Below, in pieces: positions 44,550-54,197 of a stretch of 64,000 nucleotides of DNA. Within the stretch, counting starts at the first letter, position 1; the number at the start of each line of letters is the position of its first letter. Position numbers and translations under genes: made by a program. The DNA is from Terebella lapidaria (lineage: Eukaryota; Annelida; Polychaeta; Terebellida; Terebellidae): positions 22,194,165-22,258,164 of the forward strand of contig OX424564.1 in assembly GCA_949152475.1 (NCBI GenBank), written 5' to 3'. The notes beneath the pieces were generated by a model. That model did not search any database. It was not told the origin of the DNA and saw nothing but the letters and a program-made list of their open reading frames with translations.

Positions 44550-46002
44550 ATATTCTTCTTCTTTCACTGGGGTAGATTTGTCTTCGCTGTCGTAATCATC
44601 TGCCATGGTGAGGGCGTCAGGTGTATTTTTTGCCACTGCACGACCAATATGTGATGCTATATGGTGACTGTTTACGCGCGTTATTCCATCTCTACCAGGA
44701 ATGAATCTCAAATCATTGCTGATCCCACGTTCACCCCAGTGCTGCACTTCGAAAATTGATGTGATTTTAGTGTGCACAAGTATACATATAATAATACATT
44801 ATTTCAATTGTATATTATGATGATATTATACGCATTGTGTCTCCAATCACAGATAAACATATTTTCTATAATCATGAAACTGATTATGCCGTTTTTAAAC
44901 AAAACTTATACATCTCGTTCACAACTATTATTTAAAATAAAAAAATGTAATGGAGACAATTGACAAGGTATTTTCAACTTGTCAAACTATTCAACATGTG
45001 TGAAACACACCACGATAGTTAGGTAGCGATTTCGAGCTCAATACCTATCCCAACCTGTCAGGATACGACATTAGTTCAGTCAACTATCCTAAATCCTAGG
45101 ACTAGAAAGGCTACTCCAAACTAAGGAAAGGCCTCGAAGCCCCGGCAGTTTACCAGGTTAAATCAATATTACGAGTATCACATATACATATGGCAAAAAT
45201 CAACCCCTCTCCTATATATAATATGTCTGGAAAGACAATTTGTGGCGGGTGTAACCTTGAATTTGAGGTCGAGGTCAATTTAGGCCAAGTTCAAAGTCAC
45301 TAAATGGTGCTTTATATGAGAAGAGAGAGAGAGAATGTTGTCCATTTCATCGACGTGAACCTGATATTACCCAATCATTGCCATCTAAGGTCAATATTAG
45401 CAGTCACCTATGAAATCACCCGTATCTGCCACCAGGCTGTACAGCCGTCTACATATGCTCACATCATGATTTTTTAGAATGATTTCACTGGGAACTCTTC
45501 TATATAGTATCACCACACAAAGTTTCAGGAGATTCAATATTGTGGTCTCGATGGAAAACGACGTTTGAAATTTCTCCGTATAAACAATTCAAATTTGGAA
45601 AAAGAAATCAGGAATAAAAATATTGAAAAATTTCCAAGTTAAAAATGAAATCAAATGGTCTCAGAGGAGAAGACGTTTGAATGTTTCAAAGTCCAATAAT
45701 GGACGTTTTTGTGTAAAAATTAGCCACCATTTTCGAAAACGCCAAATAACAATAAATAGAAATAGATCTGGCTCTCTTTGAAAATATTTTTGTTCAAAAT
45801 TTCAGAAGGTTCAACCATGAACCACGAAAATGAAGCTATAGGTTTAATAACCTAATGAAGTAATCTCATGCACATTCGTAAACATAAACAAGATGATTTA
45901 TGCCCAATACTCACATATATTTTCAGTGAATCCCAGTAGAAGGCCCACAGAGAAGAAACAATGAACAGGGACACGATCGAGAGAATCAACGGCTTCAAGT
46001 AT
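43296..46002 (-). CDS. Carbohydrate sulfotransferase (CHST family), copy A
   Basis: Minus strand, exons 46,002-45,915, 44,741-44,173 and 44,031-43,296; phases agree at both junctions. Exon 1 encodes a membrane anchor (LILSIVSLFIVSSLWAFYW), as in type II Golgi enzymes. Exon 2 has an acidic, poly-Glu stem and then the 5'-phosphosulfate-binding loop (TYFRGGSTFLGQSL) with WFEPLNAL. Exon 3 has the 3'-phosphate-binding motif (VFYVRDPRGMLRSR), YENLSEDP and a closing W-x-I-N-T segment; stop TAA at 43,296. The family moves sulfate from PAPS to the 6-hydroxyl of Gal, GalNAc or GlcNAc in the Golgi lumen; the acceptor cannot be told here. The start codon is not in exon 1 (it begins mid-codon), so a short 5' exon is missing. 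Predicted length is at least 464 residues. Confidence 0.85.
44778..45914 (-). other. Sulfotransferase copy A intron 1
   Basis: About 1.1 kb, matching 62,458-63,701 of copy B. It holds a repeat-like block (45,235-45,850) with AACCTTGAATTTGAGGTC and GTCTCGATGGAAAA segments. No gene inside. Confidence 0.6.
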
Positions 46003-46861
46003 CTGAATCACAAAGTCATTTTACCTCATTTAATTAATCACACAAAAGTAAAGCAATTACAGTTGCTGAAATGAAAGAATAGTTTTAATTATTCCACGAT
46101 GAAATCATTGTCCGTTGACGTTGAAATATGTTAGAAACTCATGGAAATATACAAAAAAAACCGAGAAACTGAAAACTTGACATGTCACTATCTTCCATGT
46201 GCTTAGATACAGTTGATCACAACAATCATCCATGTTTTTTTACCTAATGGGGAAATATTAATTCTTCATTAATCCTCACCTCTCGATATGCTTTGAGGTA
46301 TCCATAAATTGTTTGATATTTTCCAGATCAATGGCGCAAATACGTACACTATTATCGAGTTACAGTTATGGTAAAAGTCCTTGGTATTTCACCATCACTG
46401 TCAGGACATTATATTATAAACAATATTTTATAATTTTCCATATCTGTGGGTATTGCCTATCAAATGACAATAGTTTCTCTGGTCAAAATCCACAAAATGG
46501 CAAGTACATGAAATACGAGTAGCAGGAAATAATGGTATTCCTAAACTTTCTTTGATTCAGTCATGCACTTTTCATGAAGGACTCGCACATCACGTAATCT
46601 TATGTTGATAATAACCACTCGAGAGAGAAGGACCCTATTGCCCCGACCAAAGGGCAGCCAGACATTAGTTTTAACAACCATATATGGAAGTATATCGTTG
46701 AACAAACATCTCCAGGTATTGCGAGCGACCTCCTCCCCCAAAGAAACGATACAAAAGTACCATGGAGTTTGATGGCAGTCATTGTGATGGACTGTGTGAG
46801 ATCGAGTTCAAAATCACATTTTCATACACTTCTAATCCAATATACGTGACACGTGACATGA
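46003..46861. other. Spacer between the duplication copies, no confident gene
   Basis: The first part matches the end of the window (63,790 onward). Open frames at 46,541-46,782 (minus) are short and unsupported; one could be a 5' exon of the sulfotransferase, but I see no start, splice or homology evidence. Confidence 0.45.
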
Positions 46862-47555
46862 AACCTGCCTGTACTTATTATTATTGTATTCTCCGAACAA
46901 ATTTTGCCAGATGTAAGTATCAATATATTACCATTAATACAGCTAGATTCTGGTGATATATGAAATCGTGTTCGAGTATTACTGATGAGTCATGCCAACA
47001 CGATTCACGTAAAGATGTTGAATTTAGTTGACAAGAGATTTTGCTCCAATATATAAAATTTTACATTAAAATCCGAAACTACAGTGACATGGACTAGAAC
47101 ATTTCTACATATAATTATAGAGGTATAATATAGTGGTATCTATCTAGAAGGATATTAAAGAATCAATATTTGATGCCCACGTCAATCGTACCAGTCTAGA
47201 CAACAGGCCTTTATGTATAAGTGATACTACATGGTCTAGTATCACACATATAGAGTACAATTCAACTAGAATTTGACGATGTCCGCTGAGGGATCCATAA
47301 ATAGAATATTTTAATAGCCTGGACAGCCACTGACGACTCCATCATAATTATTGATTTGCATGTGTAAATGAATGAACTACCCTTGACACTTCTGGCAATA
47401 TGTCGGCACGTTTTGGCATTATTTCAGTAATGCCATATAATATCCTGGAGCTATTCTGTATATCGCCAATAATGTTTTGTCATAAATGTAATCTACGTAG
47501 GCACATTTATGTATCAGTTGCAAAAGTAGGCCCTATATCCCAACCTGTAAGTATG

Positions 47556-47559
47556 ATAT
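47556..47559 (+). repeat. Left target-site duplication (ATAT) of the Ty3/gypsy element
   Basis: ATAT directly before TGTGGCG; the partner is 57,834-57,837, and the empty site has one copy at 39,292-39,295. Confidence 0.8.
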
Positions 47560-47858
47560 TGTGGCGATTTTGCCCTAAGCACGCGGCAGGTGATTGTAAA
47601 CATAAATGCCATTTATGTGGCCTTTTCGTACTTGGCCTTGTTTTGACATGCTCCGTTCGAGCGTGCGTTGCCACGGCGACGTATTGTAATTTACGTTCCA
47701 GTAAACTATAACAATGGATCGATTTAACCTCGCGTGCGCCCTACAGTTTCTGGTGTATTATATATACACTGGAAGCGACTCGTTCGAGGAGATTGTCCAA
47801 GATCGAGAGACAGGACGCACACGAGGCTCGGCCATGAGCTTTGTGTTCCCTGTTTGCG
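47560..47858 (+). repeat. 5' LTR (shortened), Ty3/gypsy element
   Basis: 299 bp that look identical to 57,097-57,395. It starts TGTGGCG and contains a TATA-like stretch at 47,756-47,766. After TTTGCG the two copies part; the rest of the LTR and any clear primer-binding site are missing here. Confidence 0.85.
47756..47766 (+). promoter_or_regulatory. TATA-like box in the 5' LTR
   Basis: TATTATATATA inside the terminal repeat, about 150 bp before the gag ATG; probably the element's promoter. The same site occurs in the 3' LTR at 57,293-57,303. Confidence 0.45.
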
Positions 47859-47914
47859 CGTTGTAGCCTCCTTAGTCCCTGGGGATCGCCCGCTCCTCAA
47901 GGACGTCTCGAAGA

Positions 47915-50131
47915 ATGACTAAAGAGAGAGATAAGGCCAAAGATAAGGCCGATGAACCCAAGGGGAGGGATAAGGGTGGAAATGTCGCGGACCACACCCG
48001 GTCGCGCGACAGCCACCGTGAGATGTCTCCGGACGACTCCGGTGGCCGGAAGGAACGTGCGGAGCCCTCCGCGGACAGAACCCAGTCTGCGGAGTCGACT
48101 CCGGCGTCCCTGACTCCGTCTCCGGATGTAGAGTCTAGCCCCGCGGGGCCGCAACAGGAGTTGTCATCAAGGCCGGGCCTTGATGTGTTAGGCGCGGTAG
48201 GCGGAGCCGGCAACGGCTCTACGCCGCGCCCGCCCAGGCCCAGAATGAGTCCGTGGCAAGCGGCACTCTTCCGTGGGACGTCTCCGGACGTCCGGAATCG
48301 AGCGCCAACTACTGCGGGCACTTCTGGACAGGCGGACCAGCAGTACCAGATGCCACTCCTGGCCGGGTGGGCTCCCTCGCGAGCCTCCGGCATGGGCTCT
48401 GATCGGTCCGCACCGGGTGATGTGGTAGACCAGCTCGCCGACGCGCTTGGTGAGCTGGCCCCCAGAGGGCGCTATGACCGCGCCCGGTCGCCCCATCAGG
48501 GACGATCTGACCGGCGGAACCGTTCCCCCTCTCCGCTGTCACAAGGCAACTCGGGGCCTTTGACGGAGAGGGAGAGGTGGCTGATATCCGAGGCGCTTGT
48601 ACTGTTCAAGCGGAATCAGCCGCCTTCGAGCGTTGACCCGTTGACCATCTCAAGTCCGGGGATGTCTGGGCCAGTAGCCCCTCCCCAAGTCCTGCCGAGT
48701 CCGCAGGCGCCAGTGGCCCCCGCAATGGAGCCCGCGCCTGCCCCGCGGCTCGGAGGCACCACGTTGGCGACCGCATCGACCGTTCCGACGGTTGGAGCGC
48801 AAGCCGCGTGGCCGACTTACCCTGGCACGTACAGTGTGTCGGACGGGCAGTGGCAACAGGTGGCTTCGGCCCCAAGCTTTGCCGCCCCTTCTGGAGCCTA
48901 CCCAGTAGGTTCGATGGGAGCCCCGCCCGCACCTAGCCAGAGTGGGTTTTCAGCGGGAATGATCCCGGCGGCAAACGTGAGCTTCCCTGCTCCTATGTCC
49001 GCGGCGTCGATGTTTGCTCCGGCAGACTCCGCCGCAGGCGCAGGAAGCGCACGGAACTTGCCGCAGTACACGGACGACCCCGGAGCCGGGACCGCACGTC
49101 GGGCGCGTAGCAAACGCGATGACGGGCCCGACCACTCTTCGTGGCGGAAACGGTTCAACGGGGATAACGCCGACTTGGAGGACTACTTGCTCCAGGTATG
49201 GCGTACCGCCGTGTACGAAGGATGGTCCCCGCATGAAGCTGGACACGTCCTCGCGGGGAGCCTGGAAGGGAAAGCTCTCCGCGTGATGCCGTGTCTGCCG
49301 GTGGGAACAGTGACGTTCGGCGAGGTTGCTCGTCAACTTCGCCTGCTGTTCCCGCCGACGACCAATCGGCGGCAGTCTGAACGAGAGTTCAAGGCGCGTA
49401 TCCGCCAGCCGACTGAGTCCGTGACAGACTATGCGTACAGCTTACGCATACTCGGCCGGAGAGCTTTTCCGGACATGGACTCCAGACGGTTTGAGACGAT
49501 GCTGATCGATCAGTTCATCGATGGCCAGCCTTACCACCTAGCGTACGGGCTGGCCACCCATGAAAAGCGATCGATGGAGGAGGCAATAGACTCCGCGCTT
49601 GCGCTTGAGATGGCTGTCCGTCCTAGACAGTTGCCTCCAGCCCCGGCTCCGGCCTCGGCTGTACCCGCGCAGGCGGCGATTCCTCCTCCGGTCAAGGCAT
49701 CGCAGGTAACCCCGTGGCAGGACCCGGTCGTCCGGGAACCCGCCAGGGAACCTACCCAGCAGTGGGTTAGTGCGCCGGCACCCTCTACAGGGGCGCCCGC
49801 ACATGCGGCACCGGTCGCCGCGCCGCGCTCGCCTTCGGACGAGTGCGACATGGAGGAATACGACCTCGGCGCCGCGCAGATGATTGCGCACTGCGCCGGG
49901 CTCGAAGCTCCGGGACCCGCAGAATGTTGCGCGTTCACTTCCGGACCAGCTCAGAACCGTCCCTGCTACTTCTGCGGAAAGCAGGGACACTTTTGGCTGA
50001 AGTGTCCGGAGTTGTTGGAACGCCTGCGGTCGCGCGGATACCAGGGAGCTCTCCCTGGCCCGCAACGGAGGAATTCCTTCCGGTCTGGTCCTCCGGGACA
50101 GCAGAATCGGAACTCACGGCAGGGAAACTGA
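47915..50131 (+). CDS. gag: Ty3/gypsy Gag
   Basis: 738 codons from the first ATG after the shortened LTR. The N-terminal half is charged and Pro/Ala-rich; a capsid-like region follows at about residues 405-570 (WRKRFNGDNADLEDYLLQVW, then the helix-rich segment with LRLLFPPTTNRRQSE). One zinc knuckle, C-x2-C-x4-H-x4-C (CYFCGKQGHFWLKC), lies near residue 684, as expected for the nucleocapsid. The frame is intact. It overlaps the next ORF by 289 nt in another frame, so pol is probably made by a -1 frameshift. Gag packages element RNA into cytoplasmic particles. Confidence 0.88.
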   Translation: MTKERDKAKDKADEPKGRDKGGNVADHTRSRDSHREMSPDDSGGRKERAEPSADRTQSAESTPASLTPSPDVESSPAGPQQELSSRPGLDVLGAVGGAGNGSTPRPPRPRMSPWQAALFRGTSPDVRNRAPTTAGTSGQADQQYQMPLLAGWAPSRASGMGSDRSAPGDVVDQLADALGELAPRGRYDRARSPHQGRSDRRNRSPSPLSQGNSGPLTERERWLISEALVLFKRNQPPSSVDPLTISSPGMSGPVAPPQVLPSPQAPVAPAMEPAPAPRLGGTTLATASTVPTVGAQAAWPTYPGTYSVSDGQWQQVASAPSFAAPSGAYPVGSMGAPPAPSQSGFSAGMIPAANVSFPAPMSAASMFAPADSAAGAGSARNLPQYTDDPGAGTARRARSKRDDGPDHSSWRKRFNGDNADLEDYLLQVWRTAVYEGWSPHEAGHVLAGSLEGKALRVMPCLPVGTVTFGEVARQLRLLFPPTTNRRQSEREFKARIRQPTESVTDYAYSLRILGRRAFPDMDSRRFETMLIDQFIDGQPYHLAYGLATHEKRSMEEAIDSALALEMAVRPRQLPPAPAPASAVPAQAAIPPPVKASQVTPWQDPVVREPAREPTQQWVSAPAPSTGAPAHAAPVAAPRSPSDECDMEEYDLGAAQMIAHCAGLEAPGPAECCAFTSGPAQNRPCYFCGKQGHFWLKCPELLERLRSRGYQGALPGPQRRNSFRSGPPGQQNRNSRQGN

Positions 50132-51870
50132 ACTCGGACGTGGTGGCGACCAACACTACGTCCGAGGACAGTTGTTCCGTGGCAACGGATGCCGCCCCAC
50201 CTACGGATGAACTGGACGAACCTCAAGTAGATATAACTTCTCCGGAAGTGGTCCTTGAGGATCAGTCTGGCTCGTCCGCGGCTGAGGCGGATCACGAGGA
50301 CTCCGAGAATGGGCCCAGTGCGTGCGAAAGATACCGTTCAAGAAACGCACTGGTCAAGGACACTTGCTGGTACCTGCCCCTGCCACTCGGGCGGGAGCCG
50401 GTCCGGTTCCTTGTAGACTCAGGCTCGGAGGTCACCCTCATAGCCATAGGAACGTTCCGGAAGGAACCCGTGCTCCGCAACCTTGAGTTGCGGGATCCCG
50501 GTCCTTACCAGCTCTACGGGGCCGGTAACAACCGCATCCGTGTCTACGGTATCGTCGAGTTGCCTGTTACACTTGGGGACAAGGTGTATCCGACAGAGGC
50601 AATCGTCGCAGACATCGGAGCGGCCGGGATTATTGGAATGAATTTTCTCCGGGCCCACCGGGTCACCGCTAACTTCAGTGCGGGTGAATTCCGGATGGGA
50701 GAGGATACTCACTACCTCTTCCGCATGGGTCCAGTGCATTCGTTCCAAATGCGGGTGGCGCGCACCACGGTGGTGCCGCCTATGAGCGAGATGATCATCG
50801 AGGCGCGGCCGCGTCGTCCCCGCATGCCCCTCGAAGGTCGTCCGTGTATAGTGCAGCCGGTGAGCAGTTTCGCCAAGGGAACTGGGCTCGTGCTGGGCGG
50901 GACTCTGGTCAAGTCCGACGCCCGCATGATGCCCCTTCTCGTGGTGAATCCCACGGACTCACCCGTTGTGCTGCGGCGCGGGTACCTAGCAGCTACAGCT
51001 GTGCCCGCGTCGTCTAGTCGTGTCATCCCCGACGATCCGGTCTGCCGCGCTGCGTGCGCGGCGGCGGCCGCCGGAGATGATCCGTTCACCCTGCCGGACC
51101 ATCTGGAATCTCTGGTTCCGAAGGACCGGCTGGGTGGAGAGCAGCGCCAGGCGCTCCGCAGACTGTTGCGGCAGTATGCGGATGTGTTTATGGGTCCGGA
51201 CGGTGTGGTCGGCAAGACAGACGTTGCCAAACACCGCATCGACCTCCTGGACGAGCGTCCGATCAAACAACGTCTACGGCGAGCAGCGATAGTGCACCAA
51301 GAGGTCATTGACCGGGAGGTGCAGAAGATGCTCGAGCTAGACATCATCGAACCTAGTGACAGCCCCTGGGCAAGTCCTGTGGTTATGGTGAAGAAGAAGG
51401 ATGGCTCGTGGAGGTTCTGCGTCGATTATCGTAAGCTTAACGATGTCACGCGGAAGGACTCATATCCTCTCCCGCACATCGAAGACACCTTCGATTCCCT
51501 GGCCGGATCGCACTACTTCTGTGCTCTGGATCTGGCCTCCGGGTATTGGCAGGTCGAGATGGAGGAGAGTGATAGGGCGAAAACTGCCTTCGTTACTAAG
51601 AACGGGCTCTACCAATTTAAGGTAATGCCGTTCGGGCTCTGTAACGCTCCAGCGACGTTCGAGCGCCTCATGGAGATGGTACTTAAAGGGTTCCTCTGGA
51701 AGCGATGTATGGTGTACATCGACGATGTCGTCGTGTATGGCCGGTCGTTCGAGGAAACCCTCACCAACCTCCAGATGGTACTCCATCGCATCCGCGGGGC
51801 AGGGCTCAAATTGAAGCCAAGTAAAACGAACTTTTCGCGCAGGAGATCCTGTACTTGGGCTTCATGGTAA
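49843..51870 (+). pseudogene. pol: Ty3/gypsy pol, protease and reverse transcriptase part
   Basis: 675 codons, -1 relative to gag. Aspartic protease: RFLVDSGSEVTL near residue 190. Reverse transcriptase: SPWASPVVMVKKKDGSWRFC, LDLASGYWQVEM, PFGLCNAPATFERLM and VYIDDVVVYG (catalytic pair near residue 625). The frame ends at 51,870, inside the reverse transcriptase, while the rest of the protein continues from 51,855 in a third frame. That is a single-base-type lesion at about 51,825-51,840, so no full pol can be made by plain translation. A genuine start codon is not needed if pol is read by frameshift. Confidence 0.85.
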
Positions 51871-54197
51871 CGGGCACCGGAGTTAGGCCAGATCCTAAAA
51901 AGCTAGAGGCCGTCAAGAACTGGCCTCGGCCTTGCAACGTGGCGGACGTGAGGTCCTTTTTGGGCTTCGCGAGTTACCACCGCCGGTTCGTGCGAGGCTT
52001 TGCGGAGGTTGCGCGCCCCCTTACTATCCTTACGGAAAAGGGCGCCGACTTCATCTGGTCTGAAGAGCAGGTAACTGCCTTCGCGGAACTCCGGAGGGCT
52101 TTGGCAGATGCGCCGGTGCTGCGGCACCCTCGTCCGGATTGCGAGTTCATCCTGGACACTGACGCGAGTAACTTTGCACTCGGCGGTGTCCTCTCGCAAA
52201 TCGTGGACGGGCAGGAGCGGGTAGTAGCTTATGCGAGTGTGGCTCTCAGCCGCTCTCAAATGAACTACTGTACCACGCACCGCGAGTTGCTCGCGGTTGT
52301 TACTATGACCAAGCGCTTCCGGCACTATCTGTTGGGACGCCATTTCCGCTTGCGGACCGACCACGGTTCGCTGAGATGGCTCCTCAACTATAGTGAGGCC
52401 GACGGCTTGGTGGCCCGGTGGCTCGTCAAACTCCAAGAGTATGACATGAAAATTGAGCACCGCGCCGGTAAGTTGCACGGCAACGCGGACGGCTTGTCCC
52501 GTTGTCATAAGTGCAAGAATCCTGGCTGTGCAGGGATGGCTCCATTCCAGCACGCCGCGGATTCTTCCTCAGACTCGGAAGTGGACCTTCCGGGGAGACC
52601 GCAGGCCGCCGCCCCCTCTAACAACACGGCGGCCGGAGCAGCAGGAGTTCACTCCCGCGCGAGGACCCGCCGTTACCGGCGTTGGCGCCCCGCGTTTGAA
52701 GCGGAGGTGCGGCTCAGCTCCAGCGAGTCTTCCTCAAGTCCGGCGGTGTACTCCTCGTGGGTACCCTCGTCCACGGACGAATCTGAGTATGAGCGGTCCT
52801 TACCCCCTGTGGTGATGGCCGCTGCGGCGCAGTCGGACGCGTCGGATGAGGGGCCTAATTACCTAGGTGGCTACTCTCCGGCGCAGCTGGCTGCGAAGCA
52901 GAGAGCTGACAGTGCTCTGGCACCGGTAATCCAAGCCCTCGAGGCCGGCCAGAAACCCTCTAAGGATGAGCGGAAAACCTACAGGGAGGAGACCCAGTCT
53001 CTCATCTCCCAGTGGGAAAGGCTCTCCTTGAGGGATGGCCTCTTGTACCGGCGCTATGAGCCTCCGACTCCACTGCCTCCTATATGGCAGTTGGTGCTTC
53101 CGGCGGAGCTGCGGAAAGAAGTACTCCACCAGTTGCATGACCTCCGGGTGACCGGTCACTTGGGAATCCGGAGGACCGTCCATAGGCTACAACAGCGCTT
53201 TCATTGGCCTGGTAGCAGTTTGGACGTGCAACGGTGGTGCGCAGCCTGCCCACGGTGTCAAGCTCGGAAAGGAGTTCCGGCTCCTGGCTGCCACCCCTTA
53301 ACCACGGTTAAGGCTGGCGCGCCGTTTGATCGGATAGCTTTGGATATACTGGATACCCACCGGGTTACCCCGCGTGGTTTCCGGTACATCCTAGTGATTT
53401 CCGACTATTTTACCAAGTATACCGACGCCTACCCACTGCGCCGCCAGACTGCGGACGAGGTAGCTCGGTTATTGGTGAATAGATGGGTGGTGTACCATGG
53501 GGTACCTAAACAGGTACATTCGGATCAGGGCACGCAATTTGAGAGCAACCTGTTCCGAAACCTAGCACAGATGCTAGGCAGTACCAAGGTGCGGACCACC
53601 CCCTACAGGCCCCAGTCTGATGGCCAGGTCGAACGCTTTAATCGATCGGTCCTCAACATGCTGGCGGCCTTTGTGAATGATCGTGCGAATGATTGGGATG
53701 ACCACCTCCCGTATGTCTTAATGGCGTACAGGTCGTCGGTCCACTCTTCGACCGGAGTTACTCCGCACGCGATGTTGTACGGCCGGGAGCTAAATTTGCC
53801 CGTGGATATTATGTATCCAACTGCGGCAGAGACCGGCGCAGTAACCCAGTGCGGTCCGGAGTACGTGGAGTGGATTCGCCGCGCCCTGGCGGACGCCCAT
53901 GATTTCGCGCGCGCGCGCCTGGACAAGTCTGCCATCCGGCAGAAGCGAGGCTATGACGCCCATGCTAAGGGTAGGCCAGCTTTTGCGGAGGGCGACAAGG
54001 TGCGCTACTATTATCCGCCGCTTAAGCAAGGCAATAAATTTGCTAAGCCGTGGATAGGCCCGTTTACAGTACTGAAACAGGTGACAGATGTGGACTACCG
54101 GATCCGGAGGGATTCCGATCCGGACAGGGTTCTGGTTGTCCATATCGATAATCTGAAGAAGTACGAGGGCCCGCTTGTCATGGATCCGCTAATTTAA
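51855..54197 (+). pseudogene. pol: Ty3/gypsy pol, RNase H and integrase part
   Basis: 780 codons continuing pol after the frame break. The reverse-transcriptase connection and RNase H come first (FILDTDASNFALGGVLSQ near residue 100; RTDHGSLRWLLNY). A Ser/Glu-rich linker follows. Integrase has an HHCC zinc finger (H-x3-H in HDLRVTGHLG, C-x2-C in CAACPRC, about 425-470), then the DDE core: D in ALDILD (about 497), D in SDQGTQFE (about 556), E in DGQVERFNR (about 592). A GPY/F-like module (KPWIGPFTVL) lies near the C-terminus. No chromodomain is apparent. Confidence 0.87.

Larger units (their letters stand above)
37930..46860. repeat. Segmental duplication, copy A
   Basis: Collinear with copy B (46,862 to the window end). 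Shared landmarks include the CTGTCTGTACT/ATTCTCCGAACAAA start, ATGTCGGCACGTTTTGGC (39,122 and 47,400), the sulfotransferase exons and the membrane-anchor exon. Coding exons are nearly identical, introns somewhat diverged. The copy begins within about 25 bp of the end of element D'. The true right edge is uncertain because copy B runs off the window. Confidence 0.85.

Noticed and set aside
46541-46782. Minus-strand open frames as a missing first exon of the sulfotransferase
   Set aside because: Position and strand would fit, but there is no splice donor in the right phase that I could support and no recognisable sequence.
47859-47890. TGGGGATCGCC as a tRNA primer-binding site
   Set aside because: It does not match a tRNA 3' end I can recognise, and a similar sequence occurs inside the 3' LTR (about 57,486), so it is not a clean post-LTR site.
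47872-48393. Minus-strand 173-codon frame at the start of Gag, and similar antisense frames through Gag and Pol
   Set aside because: Low-complexity reflection of the Gag and Pol coding strands; no start context, splice or homology support.
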